NCBI GenBank assembly: GCA_023389035.1 | Contig: JAEWFC010000016.1 | Location: forward strand, 1 to 64,000 | Direction of reading: 5' to 3' | DNA from: Acidobacteriota bacterium | GTDB taxonomy: Bacteria > Acidobacteriota > Blastocatellia > Pyrinomonadales > Pyrinomonadaceae | DNA: 64,000 nt | Shown here: positions 43,546 through 51,514 of the stretch, in pieces | How positions within the stretch are numbered: the stretch's first letter is position 1 | How the letters are laid out: each line of letters starts with the position of its first letter | Program-made: the position numbers and the translations under genes | Notes under the pieces: generated by a model | What the model was told of the DNA's origin: nothing | What the model saw: only the letters and a program-made list of their open reading frames with translations | The model's database searches: none

Positions 43546-44697
43546 CTACACGGGCACTACGTCCGTCCTTTCCGCGATAACCTTTTTCACGTGAAGCTTT
43601 AGGGCTTTTTCAAACTGCCGCGCTTCGTTAACACCGCCGAATGCGAGCTGCTGCAGATTAGCCTCTATGCGTTTCCGGTAGTCCGACACTAACGAATCAG
43701 AAACTCCCAGCATTTCAGCCACTTCCAGCTGCGTGCCGCCGTCCGAGATCAAATAACAGTGCCACAGGACATTGAGCATCCGATCGTATTGCTTAGCCTT
43801 GCCGCGAACTGATTTGCTTAGGTTTGCCAGGAAATCGTCGACGTAACCGATCGCCTCTGTTTCGCCTTCCATCCTCAAAACTCCGTCTTCAGGGGTTTCG
43901 CGATGATCGGGGATCTCAAAATGTACACGATCATCGTCATCGCTGTCACCGGAGCCGCCAACAGGTACAAGGTGGATGTCCATTATCGGCAGGCGTGACA
44001 TCACGAACGAACGGAGCGAACGAACATCTACAGGCGAATCGATGGATTTAAGTACCCTGACGATCAGCTTTTCGAGTTCCGGATTACTTATGACTATTTG
44101 TGCGTCGCCGGTGCAGCCGACCATGCGTGTGTCACGCCCGAAAAATGCTACTGCCTTGACGCGTTCTTCCATTTCCTGACCGTCACGCGTTGGTTTTGAA
44201 TCGGGCCAATCCGCGAGCCCGTAAAGCCGGTCTGCGAGCCGTCTGTGAGCTTCAGGATTTCCCTGATTATCAAACCTCTTGAACCTCGCACCTGATTGAA
44301 CCAGTGTCGATATTCTGCGAGCGAGCCTGTACGATTCCGGATACCGCTTACGCAGCTCCGAGGTAAGCATGTTGGTCAGCTCGATCTGGCTGATCTCGGC
44401 CTCGACCTCTACGTCCGTCATCCCGGTTTCGAGGTAGTGCTGGAAGCGGTCTTTGCTGAGCAGAGCGACGAAAAGTTCCTGCGTCAGGTCAGAATAAGCG
44501 TTGTACTTTCCCTCTTCGACGAGAAATCCCGCACGCTTTGAGGCACGCACCAGCGGGTGCGACGATACGATGCGGTGCAGCTCAAGCCATATCTGGTTTA
44601 CGTCAGATATTTTCAGGCTCTCGGTCCATTTCCCTACCTTGATCGGTTTCCCCTGATTCGTTCTAGGCTGGGTTTCATTGTGGTTGGTTGAACTCAT
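43546..44697 (-). CDS. Sigma-70-like transcription regulator
   Basis: A protein of 383 residues from ATG 44697 (MSSTNHNETQ); the frame opens at 44748. About residues 60-90 (YNAYSDLTQELFVALLSKDR) look like sigma region 2, and the C-terminal MLNVLWHCYLISDGGTQLEV with EMLGVSDSLVSDYRKRIE is a region-4-type helix-turn-helix. The middle (MVGCTGDAQIVISNPELEKL and on) is not from a known sigma. So it is an atypical sigma factor or related regulator. A small zinc-finger protein is encoded divergently at 45124-45417 and may be its partner. Not a standard ECF sigma, which has about 190 residues. Confidence 0.55.
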   Translation of the reverse strand: MSSTNHNETQPRTNQGKPIKVGKWTESLKISDVNQIWLELHRIVSSHPLVRASKRAGFLVEEGKYNAYSDLTQELFVALLSKDRFQHYLETGMTDVEVEAEISQIELTNMLTSELRKRYPESYRLARRISTLVQSGARFKRFDNQGNPEAHRRLADRLYGLADWPDSKPTRDGQEMEERVKAVAFFGRDTRMVGCTGDAQIVISNPELEKLIVRVLKSIDSPVDVRSLRSFVMSRLPIMDIHLVPVGGSGDSDDDDRVHFEIPDHRETPEDGVLRMEGETEAIGYVDDFLANLSKSVRGKAKQYDRMLNVLWHCYLISDGGTQLEVAEMLGVSDSLVSDYRKRIEANLQQLAFGGVNEARQFEKALKLHVKKVIAERTDVVPV

Positions 44698-45062
44698 AGA
44701 TGACCTTCGGTGTGGTTTGGTAGGTCCGGCCGCTCGAAGCACTCGCAACAGGATGGGAGGTCGTTCCGGGAACGAACGCAGTTACCTAATGCTGTGTCTT
44801 TAGAGGGGTTAGGCCGAGTGGGGCCAATTCCTGGAGATTTTAGATTATTATTTCGCTACCGCTGAGCACGCGGGCGAATCAGGTGGCGACTGTAGGAATA
44901 ACGCTCCTACTTCCTGCAGAATCAATACTAGCAATATTACAGAAATTGAGCAACAAGTTTTTGCACATTTGGCATTGTTGCAACAACTCGTGTGTATATC
45001 GCTTTTGGAAGAAGCGGTTAATTAGGGGTTTATTTGTTCAGTAAGCTGGAATTGTGCGATTT
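44698..45062. other. Long intergenic region between divergent regulators
   Basis: No gene I can support. A near-perfect palindrome TCGTTCC-G-GGAACGA lies at 44761-44775, in front of the sigma-like gene, and may be an operator or, because of GGAAC, part of an ECF-type -35 element. A GTTGCAAC palindrome is near 44985. The region is AT-rich in its second half. Confidence 0.4.
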
Positions 45063-45091
45063 TTGAGGCGTTTCGGGCTATCGAATATTAT
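45063..45091 (+). promoter_or_regulatory. Sigma-70-type promoter of the zinc-finger gene
   Basis: TTGAGG (45063-45068) and TATTAT (45086-45091) with the ideal 17-base spacer, 32 bases before the ATG at 45124; AGGAT is the ribosome site. Confidence 0.6.
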
Positions 45092-45123
45092 ATAGCCGCG
45101 GCGATCCTCGTCAGGATATTACG

Positions 45124-45417
45124 ATGTCAACAGGGTTCTCAAAGAGCGGAAACTGCCCAACGTCCTATCAGATCAACGCCTTTCAACTGGGTGATTGCGA
45201 ACCCGACGAAGGCCGCGTAGTCCGACTGCATTTACGGGAATGCGAGTTTTGTGCGGCTGAGTCGGAATTTTACGCACGGTTCCCGCAGCCTCTTGAACCG
45301 GCACTGTCGGAGGAACTACCTGCGATCCCCGAGCCCCTGCGACAATTGGCCGAGGCGATCCTCACGAACAGCAGGGACGCTACAACTGAATTTGAAAGCC
45401 TGATATTTCCGAAGTGA
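45124..45417 (+). CDS. Small zinc-finger protein, anti-sigma-like
   Basis: A 97-residue cytoplasmic protein. The motif LRECEFCAAE, with His in VVRLHLREC, gives the H-x3-C-x2-C pattern of zinc-binding anti-sigma (ZAS/zf-HC2) domains. The rest is an acidic Pro-rich tail (PLEPALSEELPAIPEPLRQL). No membrane segment follows, so it would be a soluble member. Divergent from the sigma-like gene at 43546-44697, which supports a pairing. The stop is one base from the end of the acyl-CoA ligase gene. Confidence 0.6.
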   Translation: MSTGFSKSGNCPTSYQINAFQLGDCEPDEGRVVRLHLRECEFCAAESEFYARFPQPLEPALSEELPAIPEPLRQLAEAILTNSRDATTEFESLIFPK

Positions 45418-45418
45418 T

Positions 45419-47245
45419 CTAGCTGCCGCAGATCTCGTCGATAGCTTCCCGGTATTTTTCGTCGATGACGTTCCGCTTTATCTTTAGCGTGGGCGTCATT
45501 TCGCCTTTATCTATCGAGAATTCCCTCGGAAGAAGATATACGCGTTTGACCCGCTCGTAATCGCTAAGTTCCCTAGTTAGGTCGACAGCATCTCGCTGGA
45601 CACGCTTGATGACATAGGGGTTTTCACATAGTTCCTCACGAGAACCCACCGCATCGATACCTTCTTCAGCAAGAACTTCTTTGAGGGCATCCCAATCCGG
45701 AACTATCAACGCACCAACCTGCTTTCTGCCAGATCCAACGACTACGGGCTGCGAAACCAAGGGGCTTTGTTTCAACAGGCTCTCGACCTGCAGCGGAGCG
45801 ACGTACTTGCCATTCGACAGTTTGAAAAGGTCCTTGATGCGGTCCGTAACGTAAAAATGACCGTCCTCGTCGACGTAGCCCACATCACCAGTGTGGTAGT
45901 AACCATCCGAATCTATTACCTTTGCGGTCTCTTCGGGCTTGTTGAAATAGCCCTTCATAACGTTCTTACCGCGCACCAAGATCTCGCCGTTCGAGGGGTC
46001 GATCTTCATCTCAATACCTTCGAACGGTGTGCCTATCGAACCGACCTTGTTATCGTCGGGGCGATTCGCAGACGTTACGCAGGCCTCCGTCATTCCATAG
46101 CCCTGTAGGATCGGGATCCCCGCGGCCCAGAACGCATATGAGAGTTTGGTTGACAGCGGTGCACCGCCTGAGACGAAGAAACGCAGCTTGCCGCCTACGC
46201 CCTCACGCCATTTTGAGAAGACAAGACGGCTTGCGGCAGCGTGCTTTGCAGCGAGAATCGGCGACACTCTCTCACGCATGTCCTTTGCGTGCCAATAGTC
46301 TTGCCCGACCTGCAAAGCCCAATCGAAAAGCTTTGTTTTATAACCGCCGGCGGCCTTACCCTTCTTAACGATCTTGTGATAAACCTGCTCAAACAGGCGC
46401 GGCACCGCGGTCATGATCGTCGGTTTGACTTCCTGTAAATGCGATGCGATCTGATCGAACGCCGCACAATAATGGATCGCGACGCCATTCGTACAAAGCA
46501 CATAAAACACCGTTCGCTCAAAGATGTGTGAAAGCGGGAGAACCGCCAGCGACCGGTCGGTGCTCTTTATGGGAAGACCGCGAGAAACCGCAAGAACGGT
46601 TGACGCAAAGCTCTCATGTTCAAGCATCACGCCTTTGGGTTCGCCCGTGGTTCCGGACGTGTAAATAATTGTCGCGAGATCATCCGCCTTGACCTGAGCC
46701 AGAAGCTCATCGAAATTGTCGATCTCGCCGGTTTTGGAGCCTTCAGCCTCTACGTCAGCCAGGGTCGCCATCCGCGTATCTTCATCAGCAGGAAGGTCCG
46801 AATCAAAGAATATTAGCTTCTCGATGCGCTCGACGCTGCGAACGGCTTCTTCCGCGTGTTTCCAGAGCTTCTGGCCGGAAATAAAGAGGAATTTCGCACC
46901 GGAATCTTCGAGTATGTAACGGATCTGCTCTACCGCCTGGGTCGTGTATATCGGAACATTTACGGCCCTTAATGAGAGTATCGCGAGGTCCGTAAGAGAC
47001 CATTCCGGGCGGTTTTCCGAGATGATGGCGATCCGATCGCCCGCCTTCACGCCCATTCGTGAAAGGCCTAGCGCGATACGACGAATACGCTCGATAGCCT
47101 CCGCACCCGACAGCCGAAACCATGCCTCATTGATCTTAAATGACAGCGCATCGGGCTTGTTATGACGGCGAAACGACTCGATACAAAAATGCGGTATCGT
47201 CTGCGGCAGGGCGTCAAAACCTATGATATTTTCAGATGACATCAA
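45419..47245 (-). CDS. Long-chain acyl-CoA ligase (AMP-forming)
   Basis: A 608-residue enzyme of the ANL superfamily. The AMP motif is TIIYTSGTTGEPKGVMLEH, the A5 motif is LQGYGMTEACVTSANRP, and YYHTGDVGYVDEDGHFYVTD with RIKDLFKLSNGKYVAP follows before the C-terminal Lys region (TPTLKIKRNVI). It activates fatty acids to acyl-CoA with ATP and CoA. The layout (no N-terminal extension, C-terminal GxYxxxxIDE-like end) is of the FAA1/FadD15 group. It could feed beta-oxidation, as acyl-CoA dehydrogenase is at 10.0-11.1 kb, or lipid remodelling. Not in an operon. Confidence 0.93.
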   Translation of the reverse strand: MMSSENIIGFDALPQTIPHFCIESFRRHNKPDALSFKINEAWFRLSGAEAIERIRRIALGLSRMGVKAGDRIAIISENRPEWSLTDLAILSLRAVNVPIYTTQAVEQIRYILEDSGAKFLFISGQKLWKHAEEAVRSVERIEKLIFFDSDLPADEDTRMATLADVEAEGSKTGEIDNFDELLAQVKADDLATIIYTSGTTGEPKGVMLEHESFASTVLAVSRGLPIKSTDRSLAVLPLSHIFERTVFYVLCTNGVAIHYCAAFDQIASHLQEVKPTIMTAVPRLFEQVYHKIVKKGKAAGGYKTKLFDWALQVGQDYWHAKDMRERVSPILAAKHAAASRLVFSKWREGVGGKLRFFVSGGAPLSTKLSYAFWAAGIPILQGYGMTEACVTSANRPDDNKVGSIGTPFEGIEMKIDPSNGEILVRGKNVMKGYFNKPEETAKVIDSDGYYHTGDVGYVDEDGHFYVTDRIKDLFKLSNGKYVAPLQVESLLKQSPLVSQPVVVGSGRKQVGALIVPDWDALKEVLAEEGIDAVGSREELCENPYVIKRVQRDAVDLTRELSDYERVKRVYLLPREFSIDKGEMTPTLKIKRNVIDEKYREAIDEICGS

Positions 47246-47366
47246 ATGCGTTCCAGCAATAAATCATGCTAATGCTTAGATAACCCGTAATAGTCTCAAA
47301 TCGATATATTTAAGTCCACTTAACAACCAAAGGATCAAAGGCGTTCGATGTTGAAGCCGCGTAAAC

Positions 47367-48923
47367 CTATGCCCAATAATTACGGTCGAGCGAGCGATAA
47401 TTGATGGCCTCGCTGATATGAGCTGCTCCGATATTATCGCTGCCTGCGAGGTCCGCGATGGTCCTCGCGACCTTTAGAATGCGGTCGTGAGCACGGGCGG
47501 AAAGGCCTTGGCGAAGCATGGCCTTTTCAAGAAGAGCCTCACTCTGGTCATCAAGCGCACAAAACTTCCGGATCTGGGCCGAGGACATTGCCGAGTTTGA
47601 AAATACGCCTTCGCCATCCAGCCTTCGCAATTGCACGGCCCTCGCCCGCGTCACTCGGTCGCGGATCGCCAGCGATGATTCGCCTTGCGGGACACCGCGG
47701 CCACGCAATTCATTGAAATTTACGGCAGGAACGTCAATATGAATGTCGATACGGTCCATCAGCGGGCCGGAGATCTTCCCAACATATCGCTGTATCTGTA
47801 CGGTCGAACACTTGCATTCGCGACCCGACCCGAAATAGCCGCAAGGGCAAGGGTTCATCGAGGCAACGAGCGTGAAATTGGCGGGAAACGTCAATGAACT
47901 TGCAGCCCGCGATATCGTAACCTGTTTGTCCTCCATCGGCTGCCGCAACACCTCAAGAACACTGCGGTCAAATTCCGGCAACTCATCCAGGAAGAGTACG
48001 CCAAGGTGAGCAAGCGAGACCTCGCCGGGCCGCGGGACCGATCCGCCGCCGATCAATCCGGCCTGCGAGACCGTATGGTGCGGTGATTTGAAAGGCCGAT
48101 CTGTGATCAACCCGGACTTACCGGTGAGGCCCGCCACCGAATGGATCTTGGTTATCTCAAGCGCCTCGTTAAATTCCAGCGGCGGCAGGATCGTGGGTAA
48201 GCGCTTTGCCAGCATTGTTTTACCGGATCCCGGCGGGCCTATAAAAAGAATGTTATGACCGCCGGCAGACGCGACCTCGAGGGCTCGCTTGGCGGTCGCC
48301 TGGCCGCGGACCTCCGCGAAGTCGACGCGATACGTTTGATGATTGCCGTTTAGATCCGCCGGATCGATCCTCAGAGGTTCGATGTTTGATGCCCCCGCAT
48401 CTAGTGCCATTGCAAGGTTTACGGCCGACCTGAGATCGCGTACCGGATAGACGTTGACCTCTTGGACAACGGCGGCCTCTTTCGCGTTTTCCTCAGGGAC
48501 TAACAGGTTCTTGATACCTTGTTCACGGGCAGCGAGGGCGATAGAAAGCACACCGCGGACCGGCCTGACGCGGCCGTCCAGCGAAAGCTCGCCGATGCTC
48601 ATCGTGCTCGAGAGGCTGTCGCCATTGCCCAGGTCGCCATTAGCGCCCAAGATCCCGAGTGCCATCGGCAGATCAAAACTCGCACCTTCTTTCCTAACGT
48701 CTGCAGGTGCAAGGTTTACGGTCACCTTGTGAACAGGAAAAAAGAAGCTGCTGTTGTTTATCGCGGCACGGAGCCGCTCGCGTGATTCGCGGACGGCCGT
48801 ATCCGGAAGTCCGACAATAACTATCGAGGGTTCATTTTCTGAACCCGCGCGGATATTTACCTCGATATCTACAATTAATGCGTCGATGCCGTAAACGGCT
48901 GCAGACTGTGTAAGGAAAAGCAT
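47367..48923 (-). CDS. yifB: YifB family Mg-chelatase-like AAA+ ATPase
   Basis: A 518-residue protein of the ComM/YifB family. An N-terminal Lon-like domain (IVIVGLPDTAVRESRERLRA, then VNLAPADVRKEGASFDLPMA) comes first, next the AAA+ module with Walker A (ILFIGPPGSGKTMLAKRLPT) and the Walker B/sensor region (VLFLDELPEFDRSVLEVLRQ), then the zinc-like motif MNPCPCGYFGSGRECKC and the C-terminal lid. Relatives (ComM) act as DNA branch-migration helicases in natural transformation. Function here inferred from family. Confidence 0.93.
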   Translation of the reverse strand: MLFLTQSAAVYGIDALIVDIEVNIRAGSENEPSIVIVGLPDTAVRESRERLRAAINNSSFFFPVHKVTVNLAPADVRKEGASFDLPMALGILGANGDLGNGDSLSSTMSIGELSLDGRVRPVRGVLSIALAAREQGIKNLLVPEENAKEAAVVQEVNVYPVRDLRSAVNLAMALDAGASNIEPLRIDPADLNGNHQTYRVDFAEVRGQATAKRALEVASAGGHNILFIGPPGSGKTMLAKRLPTILPPLEFNEALEITKIHSVAGLTGKSGLITDRPFKSPHHTVSQAGLIGGGSVPRPGEVSLAHLGVLFLDELPEFDRSVLEVLRQPMEDKQVTISRAASSLTFPANFTLVASMNPCPCGYFGSGRECKCSTVQIQRYVGKISGPLMDRIDIHIDVPAVNFNELRGRGVPQGESSLAIRDRVTRARAVQLRRLDGEGVFSNSAMSSAQIRKFCALDDQSEALLEKAMLRQGLSARAHDRILKVARTIADLAGSDNIGAAHISEAINYRSLDRNYWA

Positions 48924-49002
48924 ATGGGGTAAGGAGTTATGAGATTTTAGCCCAAATTCGCGAGATTCCTAAACCGCGCGGGCCGTTATTTTAAAAGTGA
49001 TA

Positions 49003-49031
49003 AGGCCCGCGTTTTCGGGAAACGCAGGCCT
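49003..49031. terminator. Hairpin terminator downstream of the FtsB-like gene
   Basis: A stem of 5 + 6 bp with one mismatch (49003-49014 with 49020-49031), 5-base loop; TTTTT follows on the plus strand and a T-rich stretch follows on the minus strand. It ends the minus-strand FtsB-like unit (stop at 49132). Confidence 0.6.
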
Positions 49032-49131
49032 GAATTTTTCGGAAGGTTTTCTGAAGGCGTTACGGAGTTGATAGGCAAAAGGCGGTTTGTTTATGGTTGG
49101 TGGTCCCGGATGGTAGACGTCTCCGTAAAAT

Positions 49132-49467
49132 CTACTTCACCGGCTCGGAATTCAACTCTTTAGGCTTTATAAGCCCGAACTTTTTGACCTCTTTCTCGAT
49201 AGTACTGGCGTCGTTCTTAAGGTAATGGATCTCCTCCTGGAGCGAGACATTTTCGATCATCGCTTCCTGGATCTGTTGGTTAAGTCGTTCATTTTCAGCA
49301 GATTCCCGCGAATTGTCGGAGATCGCACGAAAATTTATCGTCAGTATCAAAAGGAACGCGAGGGTAAACGCTGTGGCGTACGGGAACCATCGCGGCACCA
49401 CCGGCTTACTTGGTGCTCCGATCTTGCGTGTTACTGCCTTTTTGGGAATGTTTCGTTTACTTCTCAT
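49132..49467 (-). CDS. FtsB/DivIC-like septum protein
   Basis: A 111-residue protein of typical FtsB/FtsL build: a basic cytoplasmic tail (MRSKRNIPKKAVTRKIG), one membrane helix (residues about 28-47, PYATAFTLAFLLILTINF), and a periplasmic coiled coil (NERLNQQIQEAMIENVSLQE, then EEIHYLKNDASTIEKEVKKF). The late EKEVKKFGLIKPKE resembles the FtsB end. It would join FtsQ and FtsL at the division site. The family assignment is by architecture and short motifs, since such proteins vary. It follows the phosphohexomutase gene by 5 bases. Confidence 0.75.
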   Translation of the reverse strand: MRSKRNIPKKAVTRKIGAPSKPVVPRWFPYATAFTLAFLLILTINFRAISDNSRESAENERLNQQIQEAMIENVSLQEEIHYLKNDASTIEKEVKKFGLIKPKELNSEPVK

Positions 49468-49472
49468 AACAA

Positions 49473-50864
49473 TTATCCCAGCAAGTAGCTTCTGCCTGCC
49501 TCAATGATCTCGGTTACTTCCGCCTGAGTACCTGCCTCGGCGTAGATCCTGACAAGCGGTTCCGTGCCCGAGGGCCGCATTAGCATCCAGCTATCTTCTG
49601 CAAACAAGAACTTTACGCCGTCGAGCCTGTTAATGCTTTCTACCTTTCGGCCGCCGATCTCTGTCGGTTCCGCGGCCAGCTTTTCCTTGAGACGCGCGGC
49701 AACATCATCCGTTAACTTCACTCCGATCCTGCCTGATTCGAGTCGTCCGACCCGTTTATAAAGATCTTCCAACTGTTCGGTAAGGCTTGCCTTTCTAACA
49801 CTTACGGCTTCTGCAGCGAGCAGGCATGCCAGGATGCCGTCCTTTTCCGGGTAGTGGCCGCGGATCGAAAGGCCCGCCGATTCTTCACCTCCCAAAATGA
49901 TCTCGTCGCGATTTATAAGTTCACCGATGAACTTAAACCCTACCGGTGTCTCGTAAACCTTGAGTCCACGGTCTTTAGCGACACGGTCAATCAGGTGCGA
50001 CGTGGCGACGCTGCGCGCGACCCCAAGCTTCCAACCGCGGCTTTCCGCGAGGTAATCCGTCAGCAGAGCGACGAGTTTATTGGGCTCTATAAAGCTGCCG
50101 TCGCTATCAATGATCCCGAATCTGTCACCGTCACCATCTGTAGCCAGGCCCAGAGCGTGTCCGTTTTTGGTGACGCATTTACGAAGCTCGTCCAAGTGAT
50201 CTTCGCCGGGTTCCGGAGAACGCCCCCCGAATGTAACGTCCCGCCAATCATGAAGGGTCTCAACCGTAAGCCCCTGTTCCCGCAACAGTTTATCGAGATA
50301 ACCGCGCCCTGTTCCCCAGAGCGGGTCGTAGCCGAAACTGGCTCCGGCGGCGGCGATCGCATCGAAATTTATCTTTGAACGGAGGTCTTCGAAATACGCT
50401 GGCCGCGGATCGAAAGGCTCGATCGTCCCGCCCGCCGAGTCCGTTGCGGAAACGCCATTTTCGACATTTTCCTCAATGTTTTTGGTCACCTCAGGAAGTG
50501 CCGGGGCACCGTCCGAGGTCGAAAACTTGATCCCCTGATACTCAGGCGGATTGTGCGAGGCGGTAAAGTTCAGGGCTCCTGCGGCACCAAGGCTGCGGAT
50601 CGCATGCGAGATGGTCGGCGTCGGCGTAGGGCCATCGCTGAGCAACACCCTAAACCCTTTCGCAGCAGCAACTTCTGCGGCCGTAGCCGAGAAATGCTCG
50701 CCCATAAAACGCGAGTCATGGCCGATGATCAGGGTCTGCCCCTGTGCGTCACCGGCGTTTTTCAAATAGCTGCAGATCGCGTTGGTGACCGATCTGACAT
50801 TGGCGAAAGTGAAGTCGTCGGCAATGATCGCTCTCCAACCAGACGTGCCGAAACGAATCTTCAT
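49473..50864 (-). CDS. Phosphohexomutase (phosphoglucomutase/phosphomannomutase family)
   Basis: A protein of 463 residues from ATG 50864 (MKIRFGTSGWRAIIADDF); a TTG at 50888 in frame would add eight residues. All four alpha-D-phosphohexomutase motifs are there: the phosphoserine loop TASHNPPEYQGIKF, the metal loop ATDGDGDRFGIID, the sugar loop LGGEESAGLSI and the phosphate loop MRPSGTEPLVRIY. It moves a phosphate between C1 and C6 of glucose, mannose or glucosamine; the exact sugar cannot be told. It would supply sugar nucleotides for the envelope. First gene of a two-gene unit with the FtsB-like gene. Confidence 0.9.
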   Translation of the reverse strand: MKIRFGTSGWRAIIADDFTFANVRSVTNAICSYLKNAGDAQGQTLIIGHDSRFMGEHFSATAAEVAAAKGFRVLLSDGPTPTPTISHAIRSLGAAGALNFTASHNPPEYQGIKFSTSDGAPALPEVTKNIEENVENGVSATDSAGGTIEPFDPRPAYFEDLRSKINFDAIAAAGASFGYDPLWGTGRGYLDKLLREQGLTVETLHDWRDVTFGGRSPEPGEDHLDELRKCVTKNGHALGLATDGDGDRFGIIDSDGSFIEPNKLVALLTDYLAESRGWKLGVARSVATSHLIDRVAKDRGLKVYETPVGFKFIGELINRDEIILGGEESAGLSIRGHYPEKDGILACLLAAEAVSVRKASLTEQLEDLYKRVGRLESGRIGVKLTDDVAARLKEKLAAEPTEIGGRKVESINRLDGVKFLFAEDSWMLMRPSGTEPLVRIYAEAGTQAEVTEIIEAGRSYLLG

Positions 50865-51514
50865 AAAGGCAGACGAGGCGTTCTGCAAAAAATGCTCAGA
50901 TTAATATCTTGGCGATGAACTGCCCGACCGAGCGAGTTGTCACTTCCCTTGAAAAATGAAAAACCTTGAAGTGGCGAGAAAGATAACACAAGTGCTTAGC
51001 CAATGTAAAGCATTTTTTTCAACTTTAAGAACTTTTTTTTGAATAGGTTACCGATGGCGCGCTAACGTAGCGCGTAACTGTTGCGCTTAAGGGTTTTTCC
51101 ATGTTCTTAAGCGCTATCTGGTGACGTCTCCAAAAAACGCCGTACAATGTTGATCTTTAGTGTGTCATAATGACCCATAGCCAGTGTCAAAAAGTCTCGG
51201 CGGGTCGTTTTGACACACTTTTTAAATTGATCCTGAAGCGGCCCTTCGGATTTAATTCGCCGACCATTACGTCCGCTTTCTCGTCTCATGGCTCGTCGTC
51301 TTTGGCGGTTTCTACCAATAACCTCAATAAATCCCCAGATTTCACTGATGTCTACGATGTCATCCCAACCGGCCATTTCAACGGGCACATCTATATCCTT
51401 ATATATGGCACGAGCATTGCTACCTGTGCACGGTAAGGACAGCCGCGTCAACCAATCGCAATAATTTATAGATAGAGATTTCTGACGTGATCTGATGTTG
51501 GAGATAAGAAAATT
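50865..51514. other. Long hairpin-rich intergenic region before the radical SAM gene
   Basis: No supported gene in about 650 bases. It holds three strong inverted repeats: CGCGCTA-acg-TAGCGCG (51058-51074), GCGCTTAAG with CTTAAGCGC (51083-51091 with 51106-51114), and GTGTCAAAA with TTTTGACAC (51184-51192 with 51208-51216), the last followed by ACTTTTTAAATT. An ORF on the minus strand (51107-51535) crosses it, but its composition is unlike a real protein. A good ribosome site (GGAGATAAG) precedes the radical SAM ATG. This may be a long 5' leader or contain a small RNA. Confidence 0.5.
51184..51216 (+). terminator. Terminator- or attenuator-like hairpin
   Basis: A perfect 9-bp stem with a 15-base loop, followed by ACTTTTT, about 300 bases before the radical SAM start. 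If transcription starts upstream, it would act as an attenuator. Confidence 0.5.

Noticed and set aside
44978..44995. Sigma-54-like TGGCA...TTGC sequence before the zinc-finger gene
   Set aside because: The spacing between GG and GC is three bases too short for a -24/-12 promoter, and a good sigma-70 promoter is nearer the gene.
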